Shown one piece after another: positions 1 through 7,877 of a stretch of DNA of 64,000 nucleotides (positions within the stretch are counted from its first letter, which is position 1; each line of letters begins with the position of its first letter). The position numbers and the translations under genes were made by a program. Source of the stretch: Bifidobacterium catenulatum subsp. kashiwanohense JCM 15439 = DSM 21854. Its GTDB lineage: Bacteria > Actinomycetota > Actinomycetes > Actinomycetales > Bifidobacteriaceae. The stretch covers positions 2,108,001 through 2,172,000 of the forward strand of contig NZ_AP012327.1 of the NCBI RefSeq assembly GCF_001042615.1, in the 5' to 3' direction. The notes under the pieces were generated by a model. That model was not told where the DNA came from, made no database searches, and saw nothing but the letters and a program-made list of their open reading frames with translations.

Positions 1-706
1 GCACCTGGTCGGCGGCAACCACATGCCCAGCGGCCAGCGAGTTCTTCCACGCGGGACTGCCTTCCGGAATCGCACCAATCACGCGCACTTCCGGCTTGAA
101 CGTCTTGATGGCAAGTGCCACGCCGGCGCCGAGGCCGCCACCACCCAGCGGTACGACCACATCAGTGACGTTCGGCACGTCTTCGAGAATCTCGAGGCCA
201 ATAGTACCTTGACCACACAGTACCTCGTAATCGTCAAACGGCGGCACGTAAATCATGCCTTCCTTGTCGCTCAATTCCTGGGCGCGAGCTGCGGATTCGT
301 CGAATACCTCGCCGTACAGCACCACATCTGCGCCGTACGCCTTGGTGGCGTCAACCTTCAGCGGCGGGGTGATCTGCGGCATGCAGATCGTTGCTTTTGC
401 GCCGCGTTCGCGAGCCGCATATGCCACACCCTGCGCATGATTTCCTGCGGAAGCGGTGACAATGCCGCGAGCAAGCTGCTCATCGCTCAAGGATGCGATC
501 TTGTTGTACGCACCGCGAATCTTGAATGATCCGGTAACCTGGAGATTCTCAGGCTTGAGCAGAATCTCATGTCCAGTCATCTCGGACAGCACCTTGGACG
601 GAATGATTTCCGTATGGCGTGCAGTGCCCTCGAGCCGTTCGGCGGCTAGTTTCAGTTCAGCTGCGTGATTGCGCTGCAATGCTTTGAGAACCTCGTTTTG
701 TTCCAT
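1..706 (-). CDS. ilvA: Threonine ammonia-lyase (threonine dehydratase), 3' end beyond window
   Basis: PLP enzyme deaminating L-threonine to 2-oxobutanoate, the first step towards isoleucine. The visible 235 codons read as a fold-type II PLP enzyme: the Schiff-base lysine lies in TGSFKIRGAYNK (Lys62), SAGNHAQG follows near residues 87-93, and the phosphate-binding GGGGLGAG loop is near residue 190. The C-terminal part, where any ACT regulatory domain would be, lies outside the window, so I cannot tell a biosynthetic from a catabolic form. The ATG at 704-706 is chosen because the conserved N-terminal segment starts there. No Shine-Dalgarno is visible, and a TACAAT box lies only about 9 bases upstream, so the mRNA may be leaderless. 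The family is certain; the subtype is not. Confidence 0.93.
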   Translation of the reverse strand, partial: MEQNEVLKALQRNHAAELKLAAERLEGTARHTEIIPSKVLSEMTGHEILLKPENLQVTGSFKIRGAYNKIASLSDEQLARGIVTASAGNHAQGVAYAARERGAKATICMPQITPPLKVDATKAYGADVVLYGEVFDESAARAQELSDKEGMIYVPPFDDYEVLCGQGTIGLEILEDVPNVTDVVVPLGGGGLGAGVALAIKTFKPEVRVIGAIPEGSPAWKNSLAAGHVVAADQV

Positions 707-860
707 GAGCGTTATTGTAAGCGCACGTCTGCCGAAACTGCCTGATCATGCGGATTTTGCCATCAAAAGTGAGATTATCTGCGCAAATACTTGCAAAATT
801 GAGATTGCTCATAAACGCAATCGGAGGCAATCAGAAATAATCGCAGTACAACAATCGCAA

Positions 861-905
861 TAAAAAGCGTTCGCACGATTCCGTGATGAATCGTGCGAAC
901 GCTTT
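861..905 (-). terminator. Rho-independent terminator of the alpha-glucosidase gene
   Basis: An 18-bp perfect inverted repeat (864-881 with 888-905) around a 6-base loop. Read on the minus strand it is followed by a T-run, directly downstream of the alpha-glucosidase stop codon. It also separates that gene from ilvA. Confidence 0.9.
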
Positions 906-931
906 GCAGAGAGTTTATAGGGAAAGATCGA

Positions 932-2752
932 TTAGAGCTGAATCACGACTCCCTCCCAACGAGCAAGCTCGCCACGAGCGATCGATTTCACGCCATGCAC
1001 GGCATCATAGGTGCTGAGCAGTATTTGCGATTCCGCGACGCCATCGCCGAGCAGCTCCGCCACTTCTCCCGGCAGGCCGGCGGATTTATCGGTGAGGTTG
1101 ACGACAACAAGAATCGTATCGTCACCGTTGGTGCGAGTGAAGGCATATACCTGCTCGTCATCGGCAGCAAGCAGATTCCACTCGCCCGTCGCGACGGTCG
1201 CGTTGTTGTGGCGCATGGCGATGAGCTTCTTGTAGAAGCCGTACACGGAATCAGGATCGTCGAACTCCTCGGCGGCGTTGATCTCCACATGGTTCGGATT
1301 CACGCCGATCCACGGTTCCGCCGCCGCATCGGGCGCGGTGAAGCCGGCGTACCTGGAGGCGTCCCACTGCATCGGCGTGCGCGCATTGTCGCGTCCGATG
1401 AGCGCGAGGGCCGCCATCATGGATTCCGGCGACTGGCACCTGGCCTCCTCCACACGCTGGCGGTAGGCGTTGATGGCCTCCAAGTCGCGGTACTGGTCGA
1501 GGCTGGTGAAGTGGGCGTTGGTCATGCCCAGCTCCTCGCCCTCGTAGATGTACGGGGTGCCGCGGTGCATGTGCAGCAGCATGCCGAACGCCTTGGCGCC
1601 CAACTCGCGCGACTCACGGTCAGAGTCGTCGCCCCAACGGGACACGACACGCGGCTGGTCATGGTTGCAGAAGAACAGGCTGGCCCAACCGGCATCCTTC
1701 ACGGCCTCCTGCTGCGCGGCTAGGCGAGTGCGCAGGTTCCTGACTTCGAACGGCACGGTGTTCCACTTGGAACCTTCCTGGTCGATGCCCACATGGTCGA
1801 AGAGGAACAGCATATCAAGCTCACCGTTCTTCGGATCGGTGATGAACTCGTTGCGGTCCGGAGTGATGCCCGGCGCCTCGCCGACGTTCATGTAGCCCTC
1901 GCGTCCCTCGAACACCTCGCGACGCATTTCAGCAAGAAACTCGTCGATGCGCGGACCGTCGGAACACCATGAGAACGGGCTGGAATAGCCTTCCTCACCA
2001 ACTGGATAATCCTCAATTTCAGAACCGTCTTCACCCGGCAGTTTGCCGTTCTTATCGACAGTCTTCGAAACCTGCGTAATCACATCCATGCGGAAGCCGT
2101 CGATGCCGCGATCCATCCACCAGTTCATCATCCTGTACACGGCCTTGCGCACCTCCGGATTCTCCCAATTCAAATCCGGCTGCTTCCTGGAATACTGGTG
2201 GAGATAGTATTCGCCGCGCTTCGGATCATACTGCCAAGCGGAACCGCCGAAATACGACCCCCACCGGTTCGGCTCGGCACCCGGAGTGCCCGGCTCATGG
2301 CCCGGCCTGGCCGGACGCCACCAATACCAGTCGGCATGCGGATCATCCTTGTCGCGGGAGGCCTGGAACCAGGCATGCTCGTCGGACGTGTGGTTGACCA
2401 CCAGATCCATCACGATCTTCAGACCGCGCCTGTGCGCCTCGGCGAGCAGCTCGTCCATGTCCTCCAACGTGCCGAACAGCGGGTCGATGTCCTGATAGTC
2501 GGAAATATCGTAGCCGTTGTCGTCCTGCGGCGACCTGTAGACCGGGGAAAGCCACACCACGTCCACGCCAAGATCGGCCAGATAATCGAGACGGCTGGTA
2601 ATGCCCTTCAGGTCGCCGACTCCGTCGCCGTTCGTGTCCTGGAAGGAACGCGGGTAGATCTGGTAGACCACCGCGTTGGCCCACCACGGGTTCGGGGTCG
2701 CGCCGTTGGAACGCACGGCGTCGGGAAGAATGGAACGATTAAAATCAGTCAT
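932..2752 (-). CDS. GH13 alpha-glucosidase (oligo-1,6-glucosidase type)
   Basis: Cytoplasmic exo-alpha-glucosidase of 606 residues with no signal peptide. The GH13 conserved regions are in order: MDLVVNHTSDEH near 115-126, the nucleophile Asp223 in GIDGFRMDV, the acid/base Glu292 in NVGEAPG, and Asp365 in FFCNHDQPR. The residue after the nucleophile is Val, as in oligo-1,6-glucosidases; maltases usually have Thr. This points to alpha-1,6 bonds (isomaltose, panose, glucose-linked raffinose products), which is an inference from family knowledge. AAGGAG lies upstream of the ATG. A long inverted repeat (2939-2979) in the upstream region may be its operator. It probably acts with the alpha-galactosidase and ABC system at 6-13 kb. 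Confidence 0.93.
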   Translation of the reverse strand: MTDFNRSILPDAVRSNGATPNPWWANAVVYQIYPRSFQDTNGDGVGDLKGITSRLDYLADLGVDVVWLSPVYRSPQDDNGYDISDYQDIDPLFGTLEDMDELLAEAHRRGLKIVMDLVVNHTSDEHAWFQASRDKDDPHADWYWWRPARPGHEPGTPGAEPNRWGSYFGGSAWQYDPKRGEYYLHQYSRKQPDLNWENPEVRKAVYRMMNWWMDRGIDGFRMDVITQVSKTVDKNGKLPGEDGSEIEDYPVGEEGYSSPFSWCSDGPRIDEFLAEMRREVFEGREGYMNVGEAPGITPDRNEFITDPKNGELDMLFLFDHVGIDQEGSKWNTVPFEVRNLRTRLAAQQEAVKDAGWASLFFCNHDQPRVVSRWGDDSDRESRELGAKAFGMLLHMHRGTPYIYEGEELGMTNAHFTSLDQYRDLEAINAYRQRVEEARCQSPESMMAALALIGRDNARTPMQWDASRYAGFTAPDAAAEPWIGVNPNHVEINAAEEFDDPDSVYGFYKKLIAMRHNNATVATGEWNLLAADDEQVYAFTRTNGDDTILVVVNLTDKSAGLPGEVAELLGDGVAESQILLSTYDAVHGVKSIARGELARWEGVVIQL

Positions 2753-2938
2753 GTCGTGGAGCTCCTTTGCCTGACATTTGTTGGATTTTCGTTCGATCGT
2801 TTGCGACTGACTCTGCCTGTTTTTCAGCTCATGTCAGCTTCATGCAGAAGATCGATTTTGCCTACTCCCCTATGGTATGCAACCCTGTTTTTCTTTCTTT
2901 CTCGCGGCGAGTTTTGCAAAGCAAGAAAAGAATAGTTT

Positions 2939-2979
2939 CTGTCGAATATATTTCTTTCGAAGATATATTCTTTCGACAG
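2939..2979. promoter_or_regulatory. Long imperfect inverted repeat upstream of the alpha-glucosidase gene
   Basis: Outer arms CTGTCGAA/TTCGACAG enclose inner arms GAATATAT/ATATATTC, with TTTCTTTCGAAGA at the centre. The central word resembles TTTCTTTCGGAAAG upstream of the alpha-galactosidase gene (13167-13180). Probably an operator for a sugar-responsive repressor; which one is unknown. Confidence 0.5.
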
Positions 2980-3013
2980 TCTGATTATTTTCTGCAGCCA
3001 TGCAATCGCAATA

Positions 3014-3085
3014 CTGTCTGCACAACCTTGCTTTTCTGGTCTACACAAGTTGAGATTGGATAGGGAGAACGAGTTGTGCAGACAG
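3014..3085. repeat. Hairpin repeat, copy 1 (left bracket of the DUF234 ATPase segment)
   Basis: Perfect 13-bp arms (CTGTCTGCACAAC at 3014-3026, GTTGTGCAGACAG at 3073-3085) with a third related half-site between them (CACAAGTTGAGAT, near 3044-3056). The same architecture recurs at 5670-5798. The sequence just outside (GCAATCG and CGATTGC) extends the symmetry. Confidence 0.7.
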
Positions 3086-3133
3086 CGATTGCAAGGTTGT
3101 GTAAACAGCAGAAGCAGATCGTGCAGTCAACTA

Positions 3134-3370
3134 TCAAATCATGAAATCGTCAACCGCAAGAAACCTATCTTCCGGCAAAGCTGGAATCGACATGCGCAGA
3201 CCGTCCAGATCATGCAGCGAAGTGTTAATCAACCGCTGTACGCGCACATCGGAAGCATCAACACGCACACCATTCCATGGACATGCTGACTTCGCTGCCA
3301 TAACTGCGTTGTCTGGTACGGTGACGTTCACATCAAAGCACACACTGCTGCTATTACGTGCTGGCACCAC
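3134..3370 (-). pseudogene. Fragment of unidentified protein, possibly a glycosidase C-terminus
   Basis: A 78-codon open stretch on the minus strand without a convincing start. Its beta-rich composition (VCFDVNVTVPDNAV, then a segment about LHDLDGLRMSIPALPED) suggests the C-terminal domain of a sugar-related enzyme, perhaps a glycoside hydrolase; I do not recognise it with certainty. It directly follows a permease fragment in the same direction, as the last relic of a decayed carbohydrate operon. Confidence 0.4.
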
Positions 3371-3545
3371 AACGTTCCACCGCAGACTGCAATCAGCAAT
3401 GCGAACACCAAATTTCTGCCACGGAATTCGATGCGGGAAAGTGCATAACCAGCGAGCGAATCGAAAAATACACGGCCCAGAGTCACGATAATGGTCACGA
3501 TAATCGAGTTTTTGAACCAGACGGGGAAATCGGAGTTCAGAAACA
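3371..3545 (-). pseudogene. Sugar ABC transporter permease fragment (MalG family)
   Basis: A minus-strand reading frame translates to a segment containing FPVWFKNSIIVTI and then VFFDSLAGYALSRIEFRGRN, typical of the first half of MalG-type permeases. There is no start codon, no EAA loop and no C-terminal half. It is joined almost directly to the end of a binding-protein fragment upstream and to the unidentified fragment downstream, so at least two deletions have collapsed the operon. Confidence 0.7.
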
Positions 3546-4038
3546 GTTTTTCATATGCTCTGGCATGATACCGAAAGACCTGGCAAAATCCATGACCACA
3601 TCGTCGCTGGTGAGATACTCGACCAAATCGATGGCACCCTTCTGATTCGGGCTATCGGCAGCAATGCCCCAACCATTAGTGAAGTGTATAGTGCCCTTAC
3701 CTGCAGAGCCTTCCGGCAGTTCCACCACGGTGTAATTGACGTCTGGATAGTCGGCAGACAGGCTGCCGGTAATCCAATTGCCTTCGATAGTCATGGCCGC
3801 TTTCTAAGTGCCAAAGGCCTCACCGCCCCAGCTCATCCCAGGTCTTCGGATAATCGTTGTCGATCAATCCGGCGGCCTGCCACATATCAGTATTGATGAC
3901 CAGCTGAAGGGTGGAAACATCCTTGGGGGCCGCATACAGCTTGCCCTCATAGGTGAAAGTTTGCAACAGATTATCACTGAACTTAATGCGGGCTCGAACG
4001 CAAGCAACGATTCGGCAAAAACGCACAATGACCGCCAT
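3537..4038 (-). pseudogene. Sugar ABC solute-binding protein, two broken fragments
   Basis: The upstream fragment reads FTYEGKLYAAPKD then YPKTWDELG. The frame then jumps to WGGEAFGT, an in-frame TAG, then KAAMTIEGNW and a tail ending in MPEHMKNCF. These are characteristic binding-protein segments, but the signal peptide and the middle of the protein are missing. The joint near 3795-3830 combines an internal deletion with a stop codon, so no functional protein is expected. Together with the permease fragment it represents a lost ABC import system. Confidence 0.8.
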
Positions 4039-4104
4039 GTGTTACTCAAACCGCATATTGTGGTTCGATCGTAGCGCCCAGATCAATATCGCACGTAAAT
4101 AACG

Positions 4105-4146
4105 TACTCATAAGTATCTTACTTGTGAGTATCATACTTATGAGTA
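4105..4146. promoter_or_regulatory. Three operator-like palindromes in 15-bp phase before the DUF234 ATPase gene
   Basis: TACTCATAAGTA (4105-4116), TACTTGTGAGTA (4120-4131) and TACTTATGAGTA (4135-4146) start exactly 15 bp apart. Each is a TACT-N4-AGTA palindrome, and the outer two with their flanks form a larger perfect inverted repeat with arms of about 20 bp. They lie 45-90 bp before the ATPase start. Likely a cooperative repressor site, possibly autoregulatory. Confidence 0.65.
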
Positions 4147-4191
4147 CGTTATTTGCACAGACTGGGCAAATAGACAAATACGGAGGGTGTA

Positions 4192-5607
4192 ATGTTCGTC
4201 GGAAGAAAGCAGGAACTGGCGACACTGGAACAGCAGTTCTCCCGTCATCGCTTTGAAATGACGGTAATCTACGGGCGTCGACGCATCGGCAAAACTGCAT
4301 TAATCGACCAGTTCGTCGCCAACAAGAAAACGTTGTACTTCACCGCATTGCAACGCAGCAGCGCCATCAATCTTCATTTATTCACTATTCAAATCGCCAA
4401 TTTCTTTGAACTGCCGACATTGCCGGATTTCACAGACTGGTACTCGGCACTGCAATTCATCATCGCCCAAGCAAAAACACTCAACGAACGATTCGTGTTT
4501 GTTTTCGACGAATTCCCTTATGCCGCACTTATGAGCGAATCACTCCCCTCCGAAATGCAAATCGCCATCGATCACGGATTCAAAGACCTTAACTGCATGA
4601 TCATTCTTTCCGGAAGCAACGAAGGATTCATGGAAAGCGAAGTGTTGGGATACAAAAGCCCACTTTACGGAAGGCGGACCAGCCAAATTCGCTTGCAACC
4701 GCTTAACTATACGGCAATAGGAGAATTCGTCCCGCAATCATCCGTCTTCGACCGCATCAACTATTACGCAACATTCGGTGGCACCCCCTACTATTTGACG
4801 CAGCTTGACCCCGACGCGGATTTTGAAACCAACGTGCTGAACCTGTGCTTCAACCAGCTTGGATTGCTGCACGAAGAGCCAATGATGCTGTTACGCGAGG
4901 AATTGCGTGAACCTGCGCTATACGCATCAGTGCTGCAGGCAATCGCAGGTGGCAGCAGCACGCCAAAAATCATTGCCGAACATTCCGGAGTGGATCCGAA
5001 CAGCATCAACAAATATCTCAGAATTTTGGAAGAACTCGGGCTCGTATCTCGCAACGTACCATTCGGAGAGCGTCCGGAAAAATCCAGAAAAGCCTTGTAC
5101 TCCATCAAAGATCCATTCTTCGCTTACTGGTATCAGTTCGTGGCACCCGCACAAAGTGCGATCGAGAGTCATGCAGGGCCGAATGCAGCTCGACAACTGG
5201 CATTCAACGACGCCTTCACCACATACGTCGGGCAGCAATTCGAAGTGATCTGCCTGCAATGGCTGCTGAAGCACAACGGAGAAAATGGAAAAAAATGCGC
5301 GGTGCCGTTCCTTGCAACGCAATTCGGCAAATGGTGGGGCAACGATCCGCGCAAACGCGAGCAAACCGACATCGACATCGTGCTCGGCAATCCACAGACC
5401 AAGCAACTACTGATGTGCGAATGCAAGTGGCGCAATACCCTGAAAGAAACGGAAGCCGTGGAGGCACTGCGCGATCGCGTCGGGCTTATTCGCGGGTATG
5501 GAGAAACGCATCTCATGTTTTTCAGCAAGTATCCGATCAGCGATGCGACACAACGCAAGTATGAGGGGCAAGTTACGTTCATTTCCGCTGAACAGCTGTT
5601 CGCATGA
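4192..5607 (+). CDS. AAA-type ATPase with C-terminal DUF234 nuclease-like domain
   Basis: 471 residues. Walker A is GRRRIGKT (28-35), Walker B is FVFVFDEF with Asp106-Glu107, and a sensor-like LSGS follows near 140. A winged-helix segment is seen near 245-290 (ASVLQAIAGGSSTPKIIAEH and the following residues). The C-terminus has the restriction-endonuclease-like DUF234 pattern (DIDIVLGN, then CECKW). Family members are widespread in bacteria and archaea; their role is poorly known, and they are often in accessory DNA. A GGAGGG Shine-Dalgarno precedes the ATG. The gene sits alone beside transporter relics and between hairpin repeats, which suggests an acquired module. Confidence 0.85.
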   Translation: MFVGRKQELATLEQQFSRHRFEMTVIYGRRRIGKTALIDQFVANKKTLYFTALQRSSAINLHLFTIQIANFFELPTLPDFTDWYSALQFIIAQAKTLNERFVFVFDEFPYAALMSESLPSEMQIAIDHGFKDLNCMIILSGSNEGFMESEVLGYKSPLYGRRTSQIRLQPLNYTAIGEFVPQSSVFDRINYYATFGGTPYYLTQLDPDADFETNVLNLCFNQLGLLHEEPMMLLREELREPALYASVLQAIAGGSSTPKIIAEHSGVDPNSINKYLRILEELGLVSRNVPFGERPEKSRKALYSIKDPFFAYWYQFVAPAQSAIESHAGPNAARQLAFNDAFTTYVGQQFEVICLQWLLKHNGENGKKCAVPFLATQFGKWWGNDPRKREQTDIDIVLGNPQTKQLLMCECKWRNTLKETEAVEALRDRVGLIRGYGETHLMFFSKYPISDATQRKYEGQVTFISAEQLFA

Positions 5608-5669
5608 TTCTTTTGCTGTTTATTGCTTTATCGCTAGGTTAATTGCATGAATGCAGGATTGCGGTAGCG

Positions 5670-5798
5670 GTTGTCTGCACATTCTTGCGATTGCTGCCCG
5701 CACACTTGAGATGAATTACGATTCTGTCTGCACAACCCGTGTTTGCTGACTGCACAACTTGAGATCGGGGATAAAAAATAAAGTTGTGCGGACAGAAT
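5670..5798. repeat. Hairpin repeat, copies 2a and 2b (right bracket of the DUF234 ATPase segment)
   Basis: Two tandem units with the order TGTCTGCACA ... CTTGAGAT: 2a at 5670-5713 and 2b from 5721. Copy 2b also carries the inverted arm (ATTCTGTCTGCACAAC at 5721-5736, pairing with 5783-5798 with one mismatch). The same layout is seen at 3014-3085. The remainder of the gap between the ATPase gene and the permease (5608-6013) holds only the hairpins at 5931-5983. Confidence 0.65.
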
Positions 5799-5930
5799 CA
5801 CAGAATCGTGCGACGGAAACTCGGGATCATGTTACAAAAGCCCAAGATCGCGAGATTAAGGACAGACGAGCACGGAACATAACTGCAAGTCAGACTGAAT
5901 TTGGAAAATGGAACAACGCAGGACGTTCCA

Positions 5931-5983
5931 GAAAGGGAGATGGAACGTCCCGCGCTGGGGAGTGGGATGGGCCCGTCCCGCTC
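5931..5983 (-). terminator. Two hairpins downstream of the permease gene
   Basis: GGACGTTCC (5931-5939) pairs with GGAACGTCC (5942-5950 region), and a second GC-rich palindrome spans 5960-5983. They follow the stop codon of the minus-strand permease gene and probably end the ABC operon, although the U-tract is weak. Confidence 0.5.
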
Positions 5984-6013
5984 GGCGCGGTCACGAAAAG
6001 CCCACTGGACTGC

Positions 6014-6889
6014 TTACTTTACGGCTCCCCTCATCACTCCACCGACAACCCACTTTTGGGCGAAGATGTAGACGATGAGGACCGGAGCCATGGCCATCAG
6101 GTAGGACGCGAAGGCCATCGGGTAGTTCGACGTGAACTGGCTTTGGAACACGTACTGTGCGAGCGGAATCGTCTGATTGCTCTGATCAGTCAGCGTGATC
6201 AACGGCAGCAGGAAGTCGTTCCAAGCCCACAGTGCGGTCAAAATCGCAATCGTGGCATTAATCGGCCCCATCAGCGGGAAAATAATCGTCCAGAAAATGC
6301 GCCAAGTGGAAGCACCGTCGATGCGAGCCGCCTCTTCCAACGAAATCGGAATCGAACGAATAAAACCAATCGCAATAAACAGATTCGTACCAATGCCGAG
6401 AATCGTATACAGAATAATCAGACCAAGCTGATTATCAAGATGCAGCGAACCCATTTCCTTCGCGATCGGCAGCATGATCACCGTGAACGGCACGAACATC
6501 ATCGCAAGGAAGAAGTAATACAAGAAGCGGAAGAATCGCTTATCCATATTCCTGGCCACAGCATACGCGACGAACGTGTTCGTCAGCAGCGTCAACACCA
6601 CCGCGCACACAGTGATGATCGCAGAATTAAGCGCGGCCTTCGGATAGTTCACCTTATTCCATGCGTCGGCGAAATTATGCCATTCCCACGTGGTTGGCAG
6701 GCTGAACGTGCCAGCCTCGCCCGGCGTCTTCAACGCGGTGACCACAGCGAAATACAACGGCACGAGCACGGTGAGGCTCAACACCGCCACAACCGCGGTC
6801 AGCCACCAGTTGACCTTGTGATCCCGGCGGATTTTCTCCGGCTTTGCTTGCGCTTGAACGCCAGTCTTTGCAACAGTTGCGCTAGTCAT
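6014..6889 (-). CDS. Oligosaccharide ABC transporter permease, MalG family
   Basis: 291-residue inner-membrane permease. After a short basic N-terminus there are about six membrane segments, and the cytoplasmic EAA loop that docks the ATPase reads EEAARIDGASTWRIFWTIIFPLMGP in two adjoining parts. It ends in VMRGAVK, the common MalG C-terminus. It is the third gene of a binding protein-MalF-MalG operon. AGAGGAAA precedes the ATG at 6889. There is no ATPase gene in the operon; the MsmK-like protein at 55353-56480 is the likely partner. The substrate is inferred to be an alpha-galactoside or alpha-glucoside from the neighbouring glycosidases. Confidence 0.93.
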   Translation of the reverse strand: MTSATVAKTGVQAQAKPEKIRRDHKVNWWLTAVVAVLSLTVLVPLYFAVVTALKTPGEAGTFSLPTTWEWHNFADAWNKVNYPKAALNSAIITVCAVVLTLLTNTFVAYAVARNMDKRFFRFLYYFFLAMMFVPFTVIMLPIAKEMGSLHLDNQLGLIILYTILGIGTNLFIAIGFIRSIPISLEEAARIDGASTWRIFWTIIFPLMGPINATIAILTALWAWNDFLLPLITLTDQSNQTIPLAQYVFQSQFTSNYPMAFASYLMAMAPVLIVYIFAQKWVVGGVMRGAVK

Positions 6890-6927
6890 GATATTTCCTC
6901 TTTACCTTCAGACTTTCAGACCCTTGC

Positions 6928-7863
6928 TCAGACCTTTTCCTTGCCGCTGAAGAACTTCAGCTGCACAAAGGCCAGGATTGCCAGCACGATGAAGAACGTG
7001 ACCGCGTTCGCCATCTGGTAGGAGTATTCGCCATTACCAAGGCCGTTCTGGAAGATCAGGTACGAGACGGTTTCGGTCTTGGAATCCGGGCCGCCCTTGG
7101 TCAATGCCATTATCTGGTCGAACGCGCCGAGCGAATTCTTGAGGCTCAGCACCATGTTGATGGTGAAGAACGGGCCGATCAGCGGGAAGGTGATCTGCCA
7201 GAAGTTCTGCCAAGCGTTCACGCCGTCAATTGCGGCTGCCTCGTAAATCTCGTTGTCGATAGTCTGAAGGCCAGCCAAGTACAACAGCGTGGAGTAGGCC
7301 ACGCCCTGCCAGATCGACAGGAACACAATCGGGAACCATGCCAAATCCGGATTGGAAATCATCGACGTCGACAGCCAATCAATATGCAGCGCCTGACCGA
7401 TCGCCGGCAGCGGCGTCATGAAAATGTACTTGAACACGTAGCCGATCACCAGCACCGACAAGGTGTACGGAATGAAGAAGATCGCACGGAATCCGTTTTT
7501 GAACGCGATTTTCGAATTCAGCAGCACCGCGAGGAACATGCCGAGGAAATTCGTGCCAACCGTAATCAAAATTGCGATGAAAATAGTAAACAGGTACGCA
7601 TGACCGACGCGAGAATCCTGAAACATCGCAATATAATTCTTTAATCCGATGAATTTAAAATCACCGTAACCCTGCGAATTAGTGAACGAGTATGCCGCGC
7701 CCTGCAGGAACGGCCAATACAGGAAGATGGACACCAGAATCACAGCCGGAACGGTCATCCAATAAAATGCCGGATCAACCTTGCGCTTGGAATATTTCGA
7801 AACCTTATTCTTGGAAGTTTTTGCCGATTTCTTCGCAGTATTTGCAGTATGTGCAGTAGTCAT
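6928..7863 (-). CDS. Oligosaccharide ABC transporter permease, MalF family
   Basis: Inner-membrane permease of about 311 residues. The N-terminus is Lys-rich and cytoplasmic, followed by six predicted membrane segments. The EAA loop reads YEAAAIDGVNAWQNFWQI and continues with TFPLIGP. The ATG at 7863 is preferred because AGAGGAGG lies 7 bases before it; an in-frame ATG at 7881 would overlap the end of the binding-protein gene and has no ribosome site of its own. The tight spacing on both sides shows a single transcript. It pairs with the MalG-type permease downstream. Confidence 0.92.
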   Translation of the reverse strand: MTTAHTANTAKKSAKTSKNKVSKYSKRKVDPAFYWMTVPAVILVSIFLYWPFLQGAAYSFTNSQGYGDFKFIGLKNYIAMFQDSRVGHAYLFTIFIAILITVGTNFLGMFLAVLLNSKIAFKNGFRAIFFIPYTLSVLVIGYVFKYIFMTPLPAIGQALHIDWLSTSMISNPDLAWFPIVFLSIWQGVAYSTLLYLAGLQTIDNEIYEAAAIDGVNAWQNFWQITFPLIGPFFTINMVLSLKNSLGAFDQIMALTKGGPDSKTETVSYLIFQNGLGNGEYSYQMANAVTFFIVLAILAFVQLKFFSGKEKV

Positions 7864-7877
7864 GTCCATTCCTCCTC

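Noticed and set aside
893..1723. Long plus-strand ORF (276 codons) opposite the alpha-glucosidase gene
   Set aside because: Antisense shadow of a clear GH13 gene; composition (His/Val/Arg-rich) is typical of a shadow frame in GC-rich DNA.
5759..7021. 420-codon plus-strand ORF opposite the permease genes
   Set aside because: Arg/His/Asn-rich shadow of two recognisable ABC permeases; no ribosome site or domain.
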